A stretch of 64,000 nt of DNA from DAOTWA01 sp963702935 (lineage in GTDB: Bacteria > Chloroflexota > Anaerolineae > Anaerolineales > Anaerolineaceae), in NCBI GenBank assembly GCA_963702935.1, contig OY969772.1, forward strand, positions 4,526,001 to 4,590,000, given 5' to 3'. The stretch's first letter is position 1, and every line of letters starts with the position of its first letter. Both the position numbers and the translations under genes were made by a program. Below are positions 25,142 through 33,167 of this stretch, in pieces. The notes below the pieces were generated by a model. It was not told the DNA's origin and did no database searches. It saw only the letters and a program-made list of their open reading frames with translations.

Positions 25142-25915
25142 ATGACTCACCGACCGAAGAGCCAGGTATTGGAGCAGACGGCATCCATCGATCGGGATTC
25201 CTACGAGCCAGCTTATTCCCAGTTGGCCAATATCCTGCGTTGCAGCATGGTAGATGGGATCCTTCGACCTGGAGACCAGCTCCCTTCCGAAGCTCAATTG
25301 TGCGAACGATACGTCGTCAGTCCGATGACGGTGCGGCGCGCCATCAACCTTTTGGTTGATCAGGGGGTGGTCATCGCACAACAGGGCCGCGGCACCTTCG
25401 TCAAGCCCGTGGCGATGAGCGCAGCTTCATTCCAGTTGGGAGACCTCCAAAACCTGTTCAACGATCCGGAGCGCACCACGGTGCACTTGCTCGAATCGTC
25501 TATCCTGGTCGCGGACGAGCGTGTGTCTCGCAAGCTGGCCATCCCGATCGGCCGGCGCACCATTTACATTCGCCGCTTGTTAAAGACCGATGGGTTGCCC
25601 GTCTTCTATCATCGCGAATACCTCATTTACGATCCTACCCGCCCCGTCGTCGAAGCCGAGCTGGAAGTGACTGCGCTTCAACGCCTGTTTACCGGCTCCA
25701 GCGAGACGATCCTCAAGCACGGCGAGATCAGCATCGAAGCCACGCTTCTCACCGACGAAGAGGGCCGCGTTCTGCAGGCCACTCAACCAATGGCCGCCTT
25801 TTGCCTGGAGCATCTCTTCTACGATTTCGATGAAAAACCCATCAGTTGGGGCTGGTTTATCGGCCGGGCCGACCGTTTGCGTTTCACCACCCAGGTCGGC
25901 TTATCGCTGGATTGA
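25142..25915 (+). CDS. GntR-family regulator with UTRA domain (GntR2)
   Basis: A 257-residue paralogue of the regulator at 3206-3973, with winged-helix motifs RPGDQLPSEAQL and SPMTVRRAIN, the boundary GRGTFVK and a C-terminal UTRA sensor domain. The ATG at 25142 has GGAG upstream. It is divergent from the DUF1638-led methyltransferase genes and lies directly beside the double palindrome, so it is the likely regulator of both that promoter and the copy at 30.7 kb. Its ligand is probably the methylated substrate or its product. Confidence 0.93.
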   Translation: MTHRPKSQVLEQTASIDRDSYEPAYSQLANILRCSMVDGILRPGDQLPSEAQLCERYVVSPMTVRRAINLLVDQGVVIAQQGRGTFVKPVAMSAASFQLGDLQNLFNDPERTTVHLLESSILVADERVSRKLAIPIGRRTIYIRRLLKTDGLPVFYHREYLIYDPTRPVVEAELEVTALQRLFTGSSETILKHGEISIEATLLTDEEGRVLQATQPMAAFCLEHLFYDFDEKPISWGWFIGRADRLRFTTQVGLSLD

Positions 25916-25943
25916 TCTTTTGACACCCTCTAGAGGAACTCAC

Positions 25944-26606
25944 GTGAAAACAGTGGAAGCCAACAATCTCATCATTCGTCTAATGGCCGACCTTGAGGAA
26001 GACGCCGTCCTGGATCTGGTTAAGCAACGCATCGCCCAGGGCGACGACCCCATGCAGATCATCGAGGATTGTAACGAGGGCATGCGCCTGGTCGGCCAGC
26101 GTTACGAGCAGGGCCAGTACTTCATTGCCGGCCTGATCATGTCGGGCGAGATCTTCAGAGAGGTCGTCGAGCTCATCCAGCCTTTGCTGGAAAAACAGAC
26201 CAGCGGCAAGTCCTCCGGGCTGGTGTTGGTGGGCACCGTCTCCGGGGACATTCACGACATCGGCAAGAATATTGTCGGCATGCTCCTGGCCTGTTATGGC
26301 TTCACCGTAATTGACCTGGGGGTAGACGTACCGCCGGCCGATTTTACCGCGAAAGCCGTTGAAACCAAGCCGGATATCGTGGGGCTTTCCGGGCTGATCA
26401 CCGCTTCGTTTGAAAAAATGAAGATGACCGTCTCTCTACTGCGCGTCGAAGCGCAAAACCACGGCCTCACCTTCCCCATCCTGATCGGCGGGGGAATGAT
26501 CGACGATCAAGTCTGCCGCTACGTGGGCGCGGATTATTGGGTAGGCGACGCCATGAGCGGAGTGCGCTTGTGCCAGCGTCTCATCACCGAGAGCCGGAAC
26601 AAATAA
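25944..26606 (+). CDS. Methyltransferase corrinoid protein (CP3)
   Basis: A 220-residue corrinoid protein close to CP1, with GDIHDIGKN (His at residue 104), GLSGLI and LIGGG motifs. A GTG at 25944 with an AGAGGA site upstream is the likely start; the longer frame overlaps the regulator. It forms a two-gene unit with GntR2, the same gene order as GntR1-CP1, and likewise lacks a co-transcribed methyltransferase. Confidence 0.9.
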   Translation: MKTVEANNLIIRLMADLEEDAVLDLVKQRIAQGDDPMQIIEDCNEGMRLVGQRYEQGQYFIAGLIMSGEIFREVVELIQPLLEKQTSGKSSGLVLVGTVSGDIHDIGKNIVGMLLACYGFTVIDLGVDVPPADFTAKAVETKPDIVGLSGLITASFEKMKMTVSLLRVEAQNHGLTFPILIGGGMIDDQVCRYVGADYWVGDAMSGVRLCQRLITESRNK

Positions 26607-26644
26607 AAGGCGCCCCCCGCGTTCACCGTTTGAGGGGCGATCCA

Positions 26645-26685
26645 AAGCGAGTATTTGCGGCAAAGGCTGCCGCAAATACTCGCTT
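26645..26685. terminator. 18-bp perfect hairpin between convergent genes
   Basis: AAGCGAGTATTTGCGGCA (26645-26662), a five-base loop and its exact complement (26668-26685) lie between the convergent CP3 and URO-D2 genes. The position suits a bidirectional terminator, although a long T-run is missing. Such long perfect arms are unusual for a terminator. Confidence 0.6.
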
Positions 26686-26696
26686 GTATTCCCGGA

Positions 26697-28037
26697 TCAA
26701 TAACCGCCGTATTCCTTAGACACCCGCAGATAGGTGTGCATGTTCTCGACTTCGGCCACGTCGAGCACGGCCCCGGGGCTGATGTAGAAGCCGCCGCCGG
26801 GAGCGCAGGTATCCATCAGCTTCTTCACGTAGGTTTCCATCTCCTGCGTCGTGCCGGCCTTGAACAAGGAAGCGGGCACGTTTCCGCCGATGGCCGCCCA
26901 GCTACCGAATTTCGCTTTAGCCGCCGCCATGTCCGTCTGGTCGAAGGTCCACATGGTCTTTCCGGCCGGCAAGCCCGCTTCGGCGATGGCATCCAGGCGC
27001 TGGTTGTAGCCACCCTCGACGAATAAGGAGGGCACGCAGCCTTCCTCGATCAGCCCCAGCAGCAGCGCTTTGAAATTAGGCCAATAGAACTTCTTGAAAT
27101 CCGCGTCAGACATGAAGCCGTCCGCGCCCTTGTGGAGCGGGATCATGATAAACGGATTCCCGGTGACGTTCGCGTTGCCGACTCCCATTTGCACCGCGAT
27201 CGGAATGACAGCCTCGCAGGCTGCCAGCACCTTGGACGGATGGCGGAAAAGATCCATCATGATGGCGCGGGTACCGCGCAAAGTATCCCCCACGAAATCG
27301 AAGGGCACCTTCGAGAAGCCGCCTGCCGTGGAAGGCAAGCCCATTTCTCCCAGCGCGACGGCCCCGACCTGGCCGGTGGCTCCCATGAATTCCAGCGTCG
27401 CCGTCCCGGCTTCCATCAGCGCCTTCAGCGCCTCCTGCACCGGAGGAAGGCCGAATCCCGCCAGCATGGCGGGCAGGAAGGCGATCTCAGTACCGGCGAA
27501 CAGGCTGGGGAAGGCCGCCATCCCCGCTAAAGCTTCGTAGGCGCGCGGCATGTACATTCTCATGAAGTAGCCTTCCGGGTCGGCGATGAGGGCGTCGTAT
27601 TCATCCGCGTTCATGTATTCGCCCTCGACGTACTGGAAGGACTGGGTTGCCTGTAACTTGCCGCCCGGCCAGCGGTAGGTCTTATATCCCAGGCGGTCGA
27701 AAGCCTTCCCCGGCAGGTTGCTGCCCACGCTCTGGTAATCGATGTCGAAATCCTGCATGAATTTCAGGCTTGCCTGGACGATTTTCTCGCAGTCGTAGAA
27801 CATATCCCCTTGCGTCACCCCGGCGTAATGGGCCGGGTAGTCCCCCAGGATGAGGGTACGGGGGACGCGGTCCGGCTCCTTCAGCTTGAGGACATCCACC
27901 CAGCGTTGGGCGCGGGTCTGGTAGGCCTTGGCGGCTTCCGGCGTGGCAAACGGTTTGCCTTCTGTGGAGAGAAAATTTGCGAGACGGGCTTCCATCTTTT
28001 CGTCTGGCGTCATTTTTTTCCAATTATTGGGTAGCAT
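26697..28037 (-). CDS. URO-D-family corrinoid methyltransferase (MT-I, copy 2)
   Basis: A 446-residue URO-D superfamily protein, a distant paralogue of the one at 21326-22615. It shows LKEPDRVPRTL, PFIMIPLHKGADGFMS, FKKFYWPNFK and the ending RVSKEYGGY. The ATG at 28037 has GAAGGAG upstream. It is the last gene of a unit that begins with CP4 and an MFS transporter, so it would demethylate a compound that the transporter brings in. The substrate differs presumably from copy 1. Confidence 0.85.
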   Translation of the reverse strand: MLPNNWKKMTPDEKMEARLANFLSTEGKPFATPEAAKAYQTRAQRWVDVLKLKEPDRVPRTLILGDYPAHYAGVTQGDMFYDCEKIVQASLKFMQDFDIDYQSVGSNLPGKAFDRLGYKTYRWPGGKLQATQSFQYVEGEYMNADEYDALIADPEGYFMRMYMPRAYEALAGMAAFPSLFAGTEIAFLPAMLAGFGLPPVQEALKALMEAGTATLEFMGATGQVGAVALGEMGLPSTAGGFSKVPFDFVGDTLRGTRAIMMDLFRHPSKVLAACEAVIPIAVQMGVGNANVTGNPFIMIPLHKGADGFMSDADFKKFYWPNFKALLLGLIEEGCVPSLFVEGGYNQRLDAIAEAGLPAGKTMWTFDQTDMAAAKAKFGSWAAIGGNVPASLFKAGTTQEMETYVKKLMDTCAPGGGFYISPGAVLDVAEVENMHTYLRVSKEYGGY

Positions 28038-28088
28038 GGATACGCTCCTTCGCAGTTCTGAGGTTGAATTTTACTTGGAAAAGTACAA

Positions 28089-29693
28089 TTAGTGGGCTTT
28101 CTTATCCAGTACCTCAACATCCATGGAGACTTCAGGGATGGTGAGAATCATCAAGAAAGAGATCAGCATGGTTACTGCGCCAACCAGGAAGACCGTCTTC
28201 AGGCTGCTTTCCAGGGCGCTGCGGATGGCTACCACGGTCTGGTCGAACAGCGCCGGGCCCTGATCGTAGGAATTGAAAGTTGTTTGAAGCGCACTCATTG
28301 CGTCTGGCGATAGCAGCACGCGCGGATTGCTCAACGTCGCCAGGGTGTTCGTGTCTGCCACCTGGGTGAGAGCCGCCGGCAGCGAGCCCTGCAGAGATTT
28401 GGCGTAAGAGGCATTCATGGCCGAGCCCAGGATCGAAGGCGCGATGGCCATGCCCATCATGACGAAGAAGAAGACCCCACCCACGGCCACGCCCAACAGG
28501 CGCTTGGGGAGGGCAAACTGGACCACGAGCGTATTGATGGTCGGGATGGTGCCAATTCCCAGGCCGGCCAGCCCCGTAACCAAAATGCCCAACCAGACTG
28601 GCGTGTTCACGCCGAAGGTGACCATGCCGAACATGGCCGCGGTGAGAATGGCGTACCCGGCAATATACATCCATTTATAACGTTTTGTCCTGGCCAGCAG
28701 CAAGCCGGCGGGAACGCCCATGAAGGCCATAAATACGCTGAAGGGTGTGATCATTTGCCCGCTCAACGTGGCGCTGGTGCCCTGCACGCCTTGCAGGAAG
28801 AGCGGATAGTAAGCCATGATGCCGATCAGACCGAAGAAGGACATCAGGCCGGCCCAGGAAGCGGTGAGGAAGGTGCGGTTGGTGAGCACCTGGGGATCCA
28901 GCATGGGCTCGTCCGCCTTGCCTTCCACCCAGATGAAGATCGCCCAGAAGGCCACCGAAAGGGCCAGCAAGCCGATAATCTGGATAGAGCCCCAGGGATA
29001 CAGGTCTCCCGCCCAGGAGAAGCCCAGGATCATGCTGCTGGAAGCAATCGCCAGCAGGACTGCGCCGAGGAAATCGATCTTGTGGGCCGCTTTTTGAGCC
29101 AGGGAGGGCACGCCCGCCAGAATGAGGCCCCCGGAAATCACGGCCAGGGGCACGAACAGCCAGAAATAATAGCGCCAGCTCAGGCTATCTGAGAGGGCTC
29201 CGACCAGGGTAGGGGAAATGAAGGCCGCCACTCCCGCCGGGAGGGCCAGCAGCCCGCTCCACTTGCTGCGTTCGGCGGGGGAGTACAGATCGCCGATTAC
29301 GGAGAAGCACAAGGGAGCCAAAGCGCCCACGCCCAGGGCGAGGACGAAGCGGGCCGCCACGTTAAAGATAAAGTTCTGGCTGATTGCGCTCAGGGTTCCG
29401 CCTGCTAACATAAAAAGCATGGACACCATCAGGATTGTCCGGCGTCCGTACATGTCAGAGAGCTTCCCGAAAATCAGGGTCACGAAAGCTGCGGCGAGGG
29501 CGGGGATAGAGATGCCCCAGGAAAACAGAGCCATGCCGTTGAGGTCGCCGGCGACTCTCGGCGCCGCGACGTTCAAGCCGTACTGGTAGATGTTGGCGGC
29601 AAAATAGGTGACAAATACTGCTATCAACCCGATTGTAGCCGTCTTGCTAACCGACGATCCTGTTTTATGGGGAACTGGCATCGCTTGTGACAT
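28089..29693 (-). CDS. MFS transporter, 14-helix type, in the demethylation unit
   Basis: A 534-residue major facilitator protein with about 14 hydrophobic segments and the loop motif GKLSDMYGRRTIL after helix 2. It lies between CP4 and the second URO-D methyltransferase, with short gaps on the methyltransferase side, so uptake of the methylated substrate or export of the demethylated product is likely. It is not a close copy of the MFS gene at 876-2372, although both are DHA2-like. Confidence 0.87.
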   Translation of the reverse strand: MSQAMPVPHKTGSSVSKTATIGLIAVFVTYFAANIYQYGLNVAAPRVAGDLNGMALFSWGISIPALAAAFVTLIFGKLSDMYGRRTILMVSMLFMLAGGTLSAISQNFIFNVAARFVLALGVGALAPLCFSVIGDLYSPAERSKWSGLLALPAGVAAFISPTLVGALSDSLSWRYYFWLFVPLAVISGGLILAGVPSLAQKAAHKIDFLGAVLLAIASSSMILGFSWAGDLYPWGSIQIIGLLALSVAFWAIFIWVEGKADEPMLDPQVLTNRTFLTASWAGLMSFFGLIGIMAYYPLFLQGVQGTSATLSGQMITPFSVFMAFMGVPAGLLLARTKRYKWMYIAGYAILTAAMFGMVTFGVNTPVWLGILVTGLAGLGIGTIPTINTLVVQFALPKRLLGVAVGGVFFFVMMGMAIAPSILGSAMNASYAKSLQGSLPAALTQVADTNTLATLSNPRVLLSPDAMSALQTTFNSYDQGPALFDQTVVAIRSALESSLKTVFLVGAVTMLISFLMILTIPEVSMDVEVLDKKAH

Positions 29694-29746
29694 TTCTTAT
29701 TTCTCCTAATATATCCTTATGAATTCGAGCACGTAAGGGTGCAGGT

Positions 29747-29886
29747 TTATGGATGAGAAATCACAAGTTCAAGTTCTATGCGCCTTCGATAAAAATTGGG
29801 CAGGTTCTCGACAATGACGGCGGTCTTCCCGCCACCGCCAGGAGCTGGCCAATGACCCGCCTGCCGTCGGGCAGCTCGAAAATGGC
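29747..29886 (-). pseudogene. Frameshifted gene relic directly after CP4
   Basis: Immediately after the CP4 stop the minus strand reads in frame as AIFELPDGRRVIGQLLAVAG. One base shift later it continues as KTAVIVENLPNFYRRRIELE and ends at a TAA (29749-29747). Together these look like about 47 residues of a once continuous protein with a single-base deletion. No start codon is visible. I do not recognise the family. Confidence 0.4.
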
Positions 29887-30525
29887 TTAAGCTCCCATCT
29901 CCGCGTACCACTGCTTGGCAAGGTTGACAGCCGAGATGGCGTCTTTCCCGTAAGCGTTGGCGCCCGTATAATCCCGGATCTGGTTGTCCATCTGGCCGCC
30001 GCCGATCATCACTTTCACGTCCGCAAAGCCGGCTTTCTTCAAAGCGGCCACGGTCTCTTTCATGGGGTCGTAGGCCAGGGTCAGGAACCCGCTCAGGCCG
30101 ACCACTTTGGCCCCGGTCTCCCGCACGGCTTCGACGAATTTGGCCGGGGGCACGTCCACCCCCAGATCGGTCACTTCGAAGCCGTTGATGTCCAGCAGGA
30201 AGGAAACGATATCCTTGGCGATGTCATGAATGTCGCCTTGCACCGTGCCGATAATGACTTTCCCGATCTTTTTAGCGGCAGCGCCTTGCTGCATCAAGTG
30301 CGGCTTAACGATGTTGGAGATCTCGGATAACATTTCACCGGCGTAGATGAGCTCCGGGATGAAGCTCTCTCCGCACTCGAAACGCTTGCCGATCACTTCC
30401 ATCGCCTGCCGGCAATCATCCAGCACGCTTTGTGGATTACCGCCGGAGTCCAGGATCGCTGCCGTCAGCTTTAGAGCGTCCTCTTCGCGCATTTCAGTGA
30501 TTGCATTGATTAATTCCTGTGACAT
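29887..30525 (-). CDS. Methyltransferase corrinoid protein (CP4)
   Basis: A 212-residue corrinoid protein very similar to CP2, with the same variant ligand motif GDIHDIAKD (His at residue 100) and the motifs GLSGFLTLAYDPMKETV and MIGGGQMD. The ATG at 30525 has AAGGAG upstream. It leads the unit CP4 - MFS - URO-D2 and has a long leader, of about 195 bases, from a promoter with the double palindrome. Confidence 0.93.
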   Translation of the reverse strand: MSQELINAITEMREEDALKLTAAILDSGGNPQSVLDDCRQAMEVIGKRFECGESFIPELIYAGEMLSEISNIVKPHLMQQGAAAKKIGKVIIGTVQGDIHDIAKDIVSFLLDINGFEVTDLGVDVPPAKFVEAVRETGAKVVGLSGFLTLAYDPMKETVAALKKAGFADVKVMIGGGQMDNQIRDYTGANAYGKDAISAVNLAKQWYAEMGA

Positions 30526-30553
30526 GTTTTGTGTCTCCTTGGTTGAGTAGTCT

Positions 30554-30571
30554 ATTAGACAACCGTCTAAT
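30554..30571. promoter_or_regulatory. Palindromic site in the CP4 leader
   Basis: ATTAGAC, four bases and GTCTAAT form a perfect palindrome about 30 bases upstream of the CP4 start codon. It could be a second operator or an RNA hairpin that affects translation. No copy was noticed at the other methyltransferase promoter. Confidence 0.5.
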
Positions 30572-30727
30572 CTTGCCTGGCTTGCAAAGTACGAGGTGCT
30601 TCATTGCGGGAGAGTTGAGCAAATTATAGAAATCCTGAAAAGCTCACCTGATCCCTTCTTGCTTGAATATAGAGTTAGATATTGGAACAACCAAATGGAA
30701 ATGGGCCGTGTTAAAGCAACCATAAAA

Positions 30728-30769
30728 GTTATACACTTATACATATAAGTTCACAAGTGACATTTGTCA
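30728..30769 (-). promoter_or_regulatory. Second copy of the double-palindrome promoter, upstream of CP4
   Basis: On the minus strand TTGTGA (30756-30751) and TATAAC (30733-30728) are 17 bases apart. The spacer contains ACTTATA-CA-TATAAGT (30735-30750), and TGACATTTGTCA (30758-30769) lies outside. The centres of the two palindromes are 21 bp apart, exactly as at 25078-25119. The flanks CAAGTGACAT and GTCATACG are shared. The rest of the 30526-30861 gap holds no gene. Confidence 0.72.
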
Positions 30770-30800
30770 TACGCCTACGCTCTGTAGGGGCTCTTAAGCA

Positions 30801-30830
30801 GCGAGAGCGCAGCGTGGGCTGCGTTCTCGT
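30801..30830. terminator. 13-bp hairpin downstream of the isomerase-like gene
   Basis: GCGAGAGCGCAGC and GCTGCGTTCTCGT pair over 13 positions with two G-T wobbles around a four-base loop. It lies about 30 bases after the stop of the minus-strand gene ending at 30862. No T-run follows, so it is a candidate terminator only. Confidence 0.45.
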
Positions 30831-30861
30831 TATCCGCCTGCAATTCTCGCAGAGCTGTTTT

Positions 30862-32268
30862 TCAATAAGGGCCAATTTCCCTCAAAGCAATATTCTCCAG
30901 CCGGCACCAGGCGCGCACGGCGGCGCGCGCGTCCCCGTAAGCCATGATCCAGTGTTGCGTCGTGCCCACATCCGCCGCCTGGCGGAAGAAGTCGAGCACG
31001 GGCACGTCCGGGCGGATGACCGCGTGCGGATAGCCTTCGAGGCGGGCCGGTTGGTCGACCACCTCGCCGCCGCAGCTAATCGCCCCCCAACCCTGGGGGG
31101 TGCAGCGTAGTTGCAACAGCGTAATCCGTCCGGGCCGGCAGGCGAACTGAAAATGCGCCCCTTCGGTGGAATCCGATTGGCAATACTCGAAATCCTGGCT
31201 GATGAAGGTCTCGCCCGGGCGCGCTACCTGCGGATCCTGTACGCCGGCGTGGCCGCCCACCAGCAGGTTTTCGGCCTCCTCCCAGAACCAGAACTCGGCG
31301 AAGAAGACCGGCGAACCGCTCAAGCGGCTGAGCGCCAGCATGGCCGTGGCCGCGCCCAGGTCTCCCTCCAGGCCCCACAGCCCACCCGCTGCCGCCACCT
31401 GGGGCGGGTAAAGGCACGGGCGCAGCCCCAAAACGGCGTGCAGCTCGGCGGAGATATCGTTCAAAGAGAGCACGTCCAGGTGGCGCTCCAGGGTCAGTTG
31501 GGCCATACCCAGCGAGGCGCGGGCGGCCCGCGCCAGCGTCTCCGGGCGCACGCCCCGCACGGGATATTCCCGGCGCAGGCTATCCAGGTAAGCTTCCACT
31601 TCTGACTGTGGCAGCGCCTGGGCTGCGCGCTGCAAGTCGCCCACCGAGAGGTACTCCACCTGCGGCCCGAGCTCGGCGCGCAGGCGGAATTCGTCCACGA
31701 AGGTCGATTGCATTTGTTCGTTGCGCGCCGGGAGCAGGCCAAAGCGCGCCTTTCTCAGCGCCTGGCGCGCCTGGCCGGCGCGCGCTTCGTTGACCAGCTC
31801 CGCGTTCAACTGCGGGCTGCCCGGTGCGCCTACCAGGAAAGCAAAGCGCGCCCCCAGGTTGCGCAGGGTGCCCAGGCCTTCCAGCGTGCCCACCGCGCCT
31901 GAGTAGCGCAGCACGTCGAGGAAACCGGCCGGGCGGGGGGGCTGCGCGTTGGGCTGGTAGCACCACACCGCCAGCGCCTGGCCGCCCAGGGCCTCGACCA
32001 ACGGGTTGAGGAAGAAATCCTCCGCCCACACCTGAAACGCCAGCACTACCAGGTCGAGCTGTGCCGCGCGCAGCTCGCGCACGCAGGCTTCCAGGCTGGA
32101 AGTCGAGTTCACCACCCAGGTGCGCGCCAGGGCCAGCTTCTCGGGGAAGGCGCCGATCAGGGCTTCCGCGTCCTGCTGCACCGCCTGGGTCAATTCCGGC
32201 AAGGCGACCACGCTGTCGAACCATTCCGCGCGCAACAAGATCAGCCCAACTGAGGGGCGAGTGTGCAT
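30862..32268 (-). CDS. L-fucose/L-arabinose isomerase-like protein
   Basis: A 468-residue protein that resembles the fucose/arabinose isomerase fold, which interconverts aldoses and ketoses with a metal ion. An N-terminal Rossmann-like half (VGLILLRAEWFD) and a C-terminal half with LEGDLGAAT, VFFAEF and GHAG motifs can be seen. The exact sugar is not clear, and members of this superfamily often have unknown substrates. The ATG at 32268 has AAGGA upstream. It ends the sugar ABC operon. Confidence 0.65.
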   Translation of the reverse strand: MHTRPSVGLILLRAEWFDSVVALPELTQAVQQDAEALIGAFPEKLALARTWVVNSTSSLEACVRELRAAQLDLVVLAFQVWAEDFFLNPLVEALGGQALAVWCYQPNAQPPRPAGFLDVLRYSGAVGTLEGLGTLRNLGARFAFLVGAPGSPQLNAELVNEARAGQARQALRKARFGLLPARNEQMQSTFVDEFRLRAELGPQVEYLSVGDLQRAAQALPQSEVEAYLDSLRREYPVRGVRPETLARAARASLGMAQLTLERHLDVLSLNDISAELHAVLGLRPCLYPPQVAAAGGLWGLEGDLGAATAMLALSRLSGSPVFFAEFWFWEEAENLLVGGHAGVQDPQVARPGETFISQDFEYCQSDSTEGAHFQFACRPGRITLLQLRCTPQGWGAISCGGEVVDQPARLEGYPHAVIRPDVPVLDFFRQAADVGTTQHWIMAYGDARAAVRAWCRLENIALREIGPY

Positions 32269-32326
32269 GGCGTCCAATCCTTTCACCAACGCAGGCCCTT
32301 CCGGGAAAGGAGCGAGCCGGGGCTGT

Positions 32327-33167
32327 CTATCCTTTGACTGCGCCCTTCGACAGGCCGCGAATCAGGTAACGCTGGGCCAACAGGGCAAAGATCAGCACCG
32401 GGATGAGCACCAGGGAGCCGGACGCGGCGATGCGCCCCCACAAGATGGCCTTATTGGTCATGAAGCTGGTGATCGTCACCGGCAGGGTGCGGGCTTCTCG
32501 CCCGGTGAGGATGACGGCGTACAGGAATTCATTCCAGCAATATAAGAAGCCCAGGATGGCGGTGGCGGCCAGCCCGGGCGCCACGATGCGGCAGGCTGAC
32601 GCGAAACAGCGCCTGGAGGCGGGTGCAGCCGTCGATCATCGCCAATTCTTCCAGCTCCTGCGGCACGTCCGCGAAGAACCCGATCATCATCCAGATGGAC
32701 AGCGGGATCGTGAACGTCAGGTAAGAGATGATCAAGGACGTGCGGGTGTCGGTCAGCTTGAGTCCGTTAAACAGCACGTACAGCGGCACGATGATGGTGA
32801 TGGGCGGCAGCATCTGCGGGACCAGCGCGCTCATGCGCAGCCAGAACGAGCCCCGGAAGCGAAAGCGGGCGAAGCCGTACGCGGCGAAGGTGCCCAGCAC
32901 CAGGGCGATGAAGGTGGTGGAAGAGCGCCACCACGACGCTGTTGATGAAGTATTTGGTGAAATCGCCGCCGACGAACACGTCCTGGTAGTTCTGCAGCGT
33001 GGGCGTGAAAATCCACACCGGCGGCAGGGCAAAGGTCAGCTCCGGCGGCTTGAAAGAGGTGATCAGCAGGTACAGGATCGGGGCAGATCGAGAGCAGCAC
33101 CGCCAGGATGACGGCCGCATAGATGAGCCCTGGTCTGAGGACGTTTGAGCATCCGGTGCTTGTTCAT
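32327..33167 (-). pseudogene. Sugar ABC transporter permease (MalG-type), frameshifted
   Basis: Pieces in all three minus-strand frames assemble one MalG-like permease. They run from MNKHRMLKRP through ILYLLITSFKPPELTFALPP, FARFRFRGSFWLR and DVPQELEELAMIDGCTRL (the EAA loop) to YLIRGLSKGAVKG. At least four single-base insertions break it (near 33130, 33075, 32925 and 32590). The ATG at 33167 overlaps the preceding permease stop (TGATG). Whether this is decay or sequence error is open; residues between the shifts are well preserved. Confidence 0.75.
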
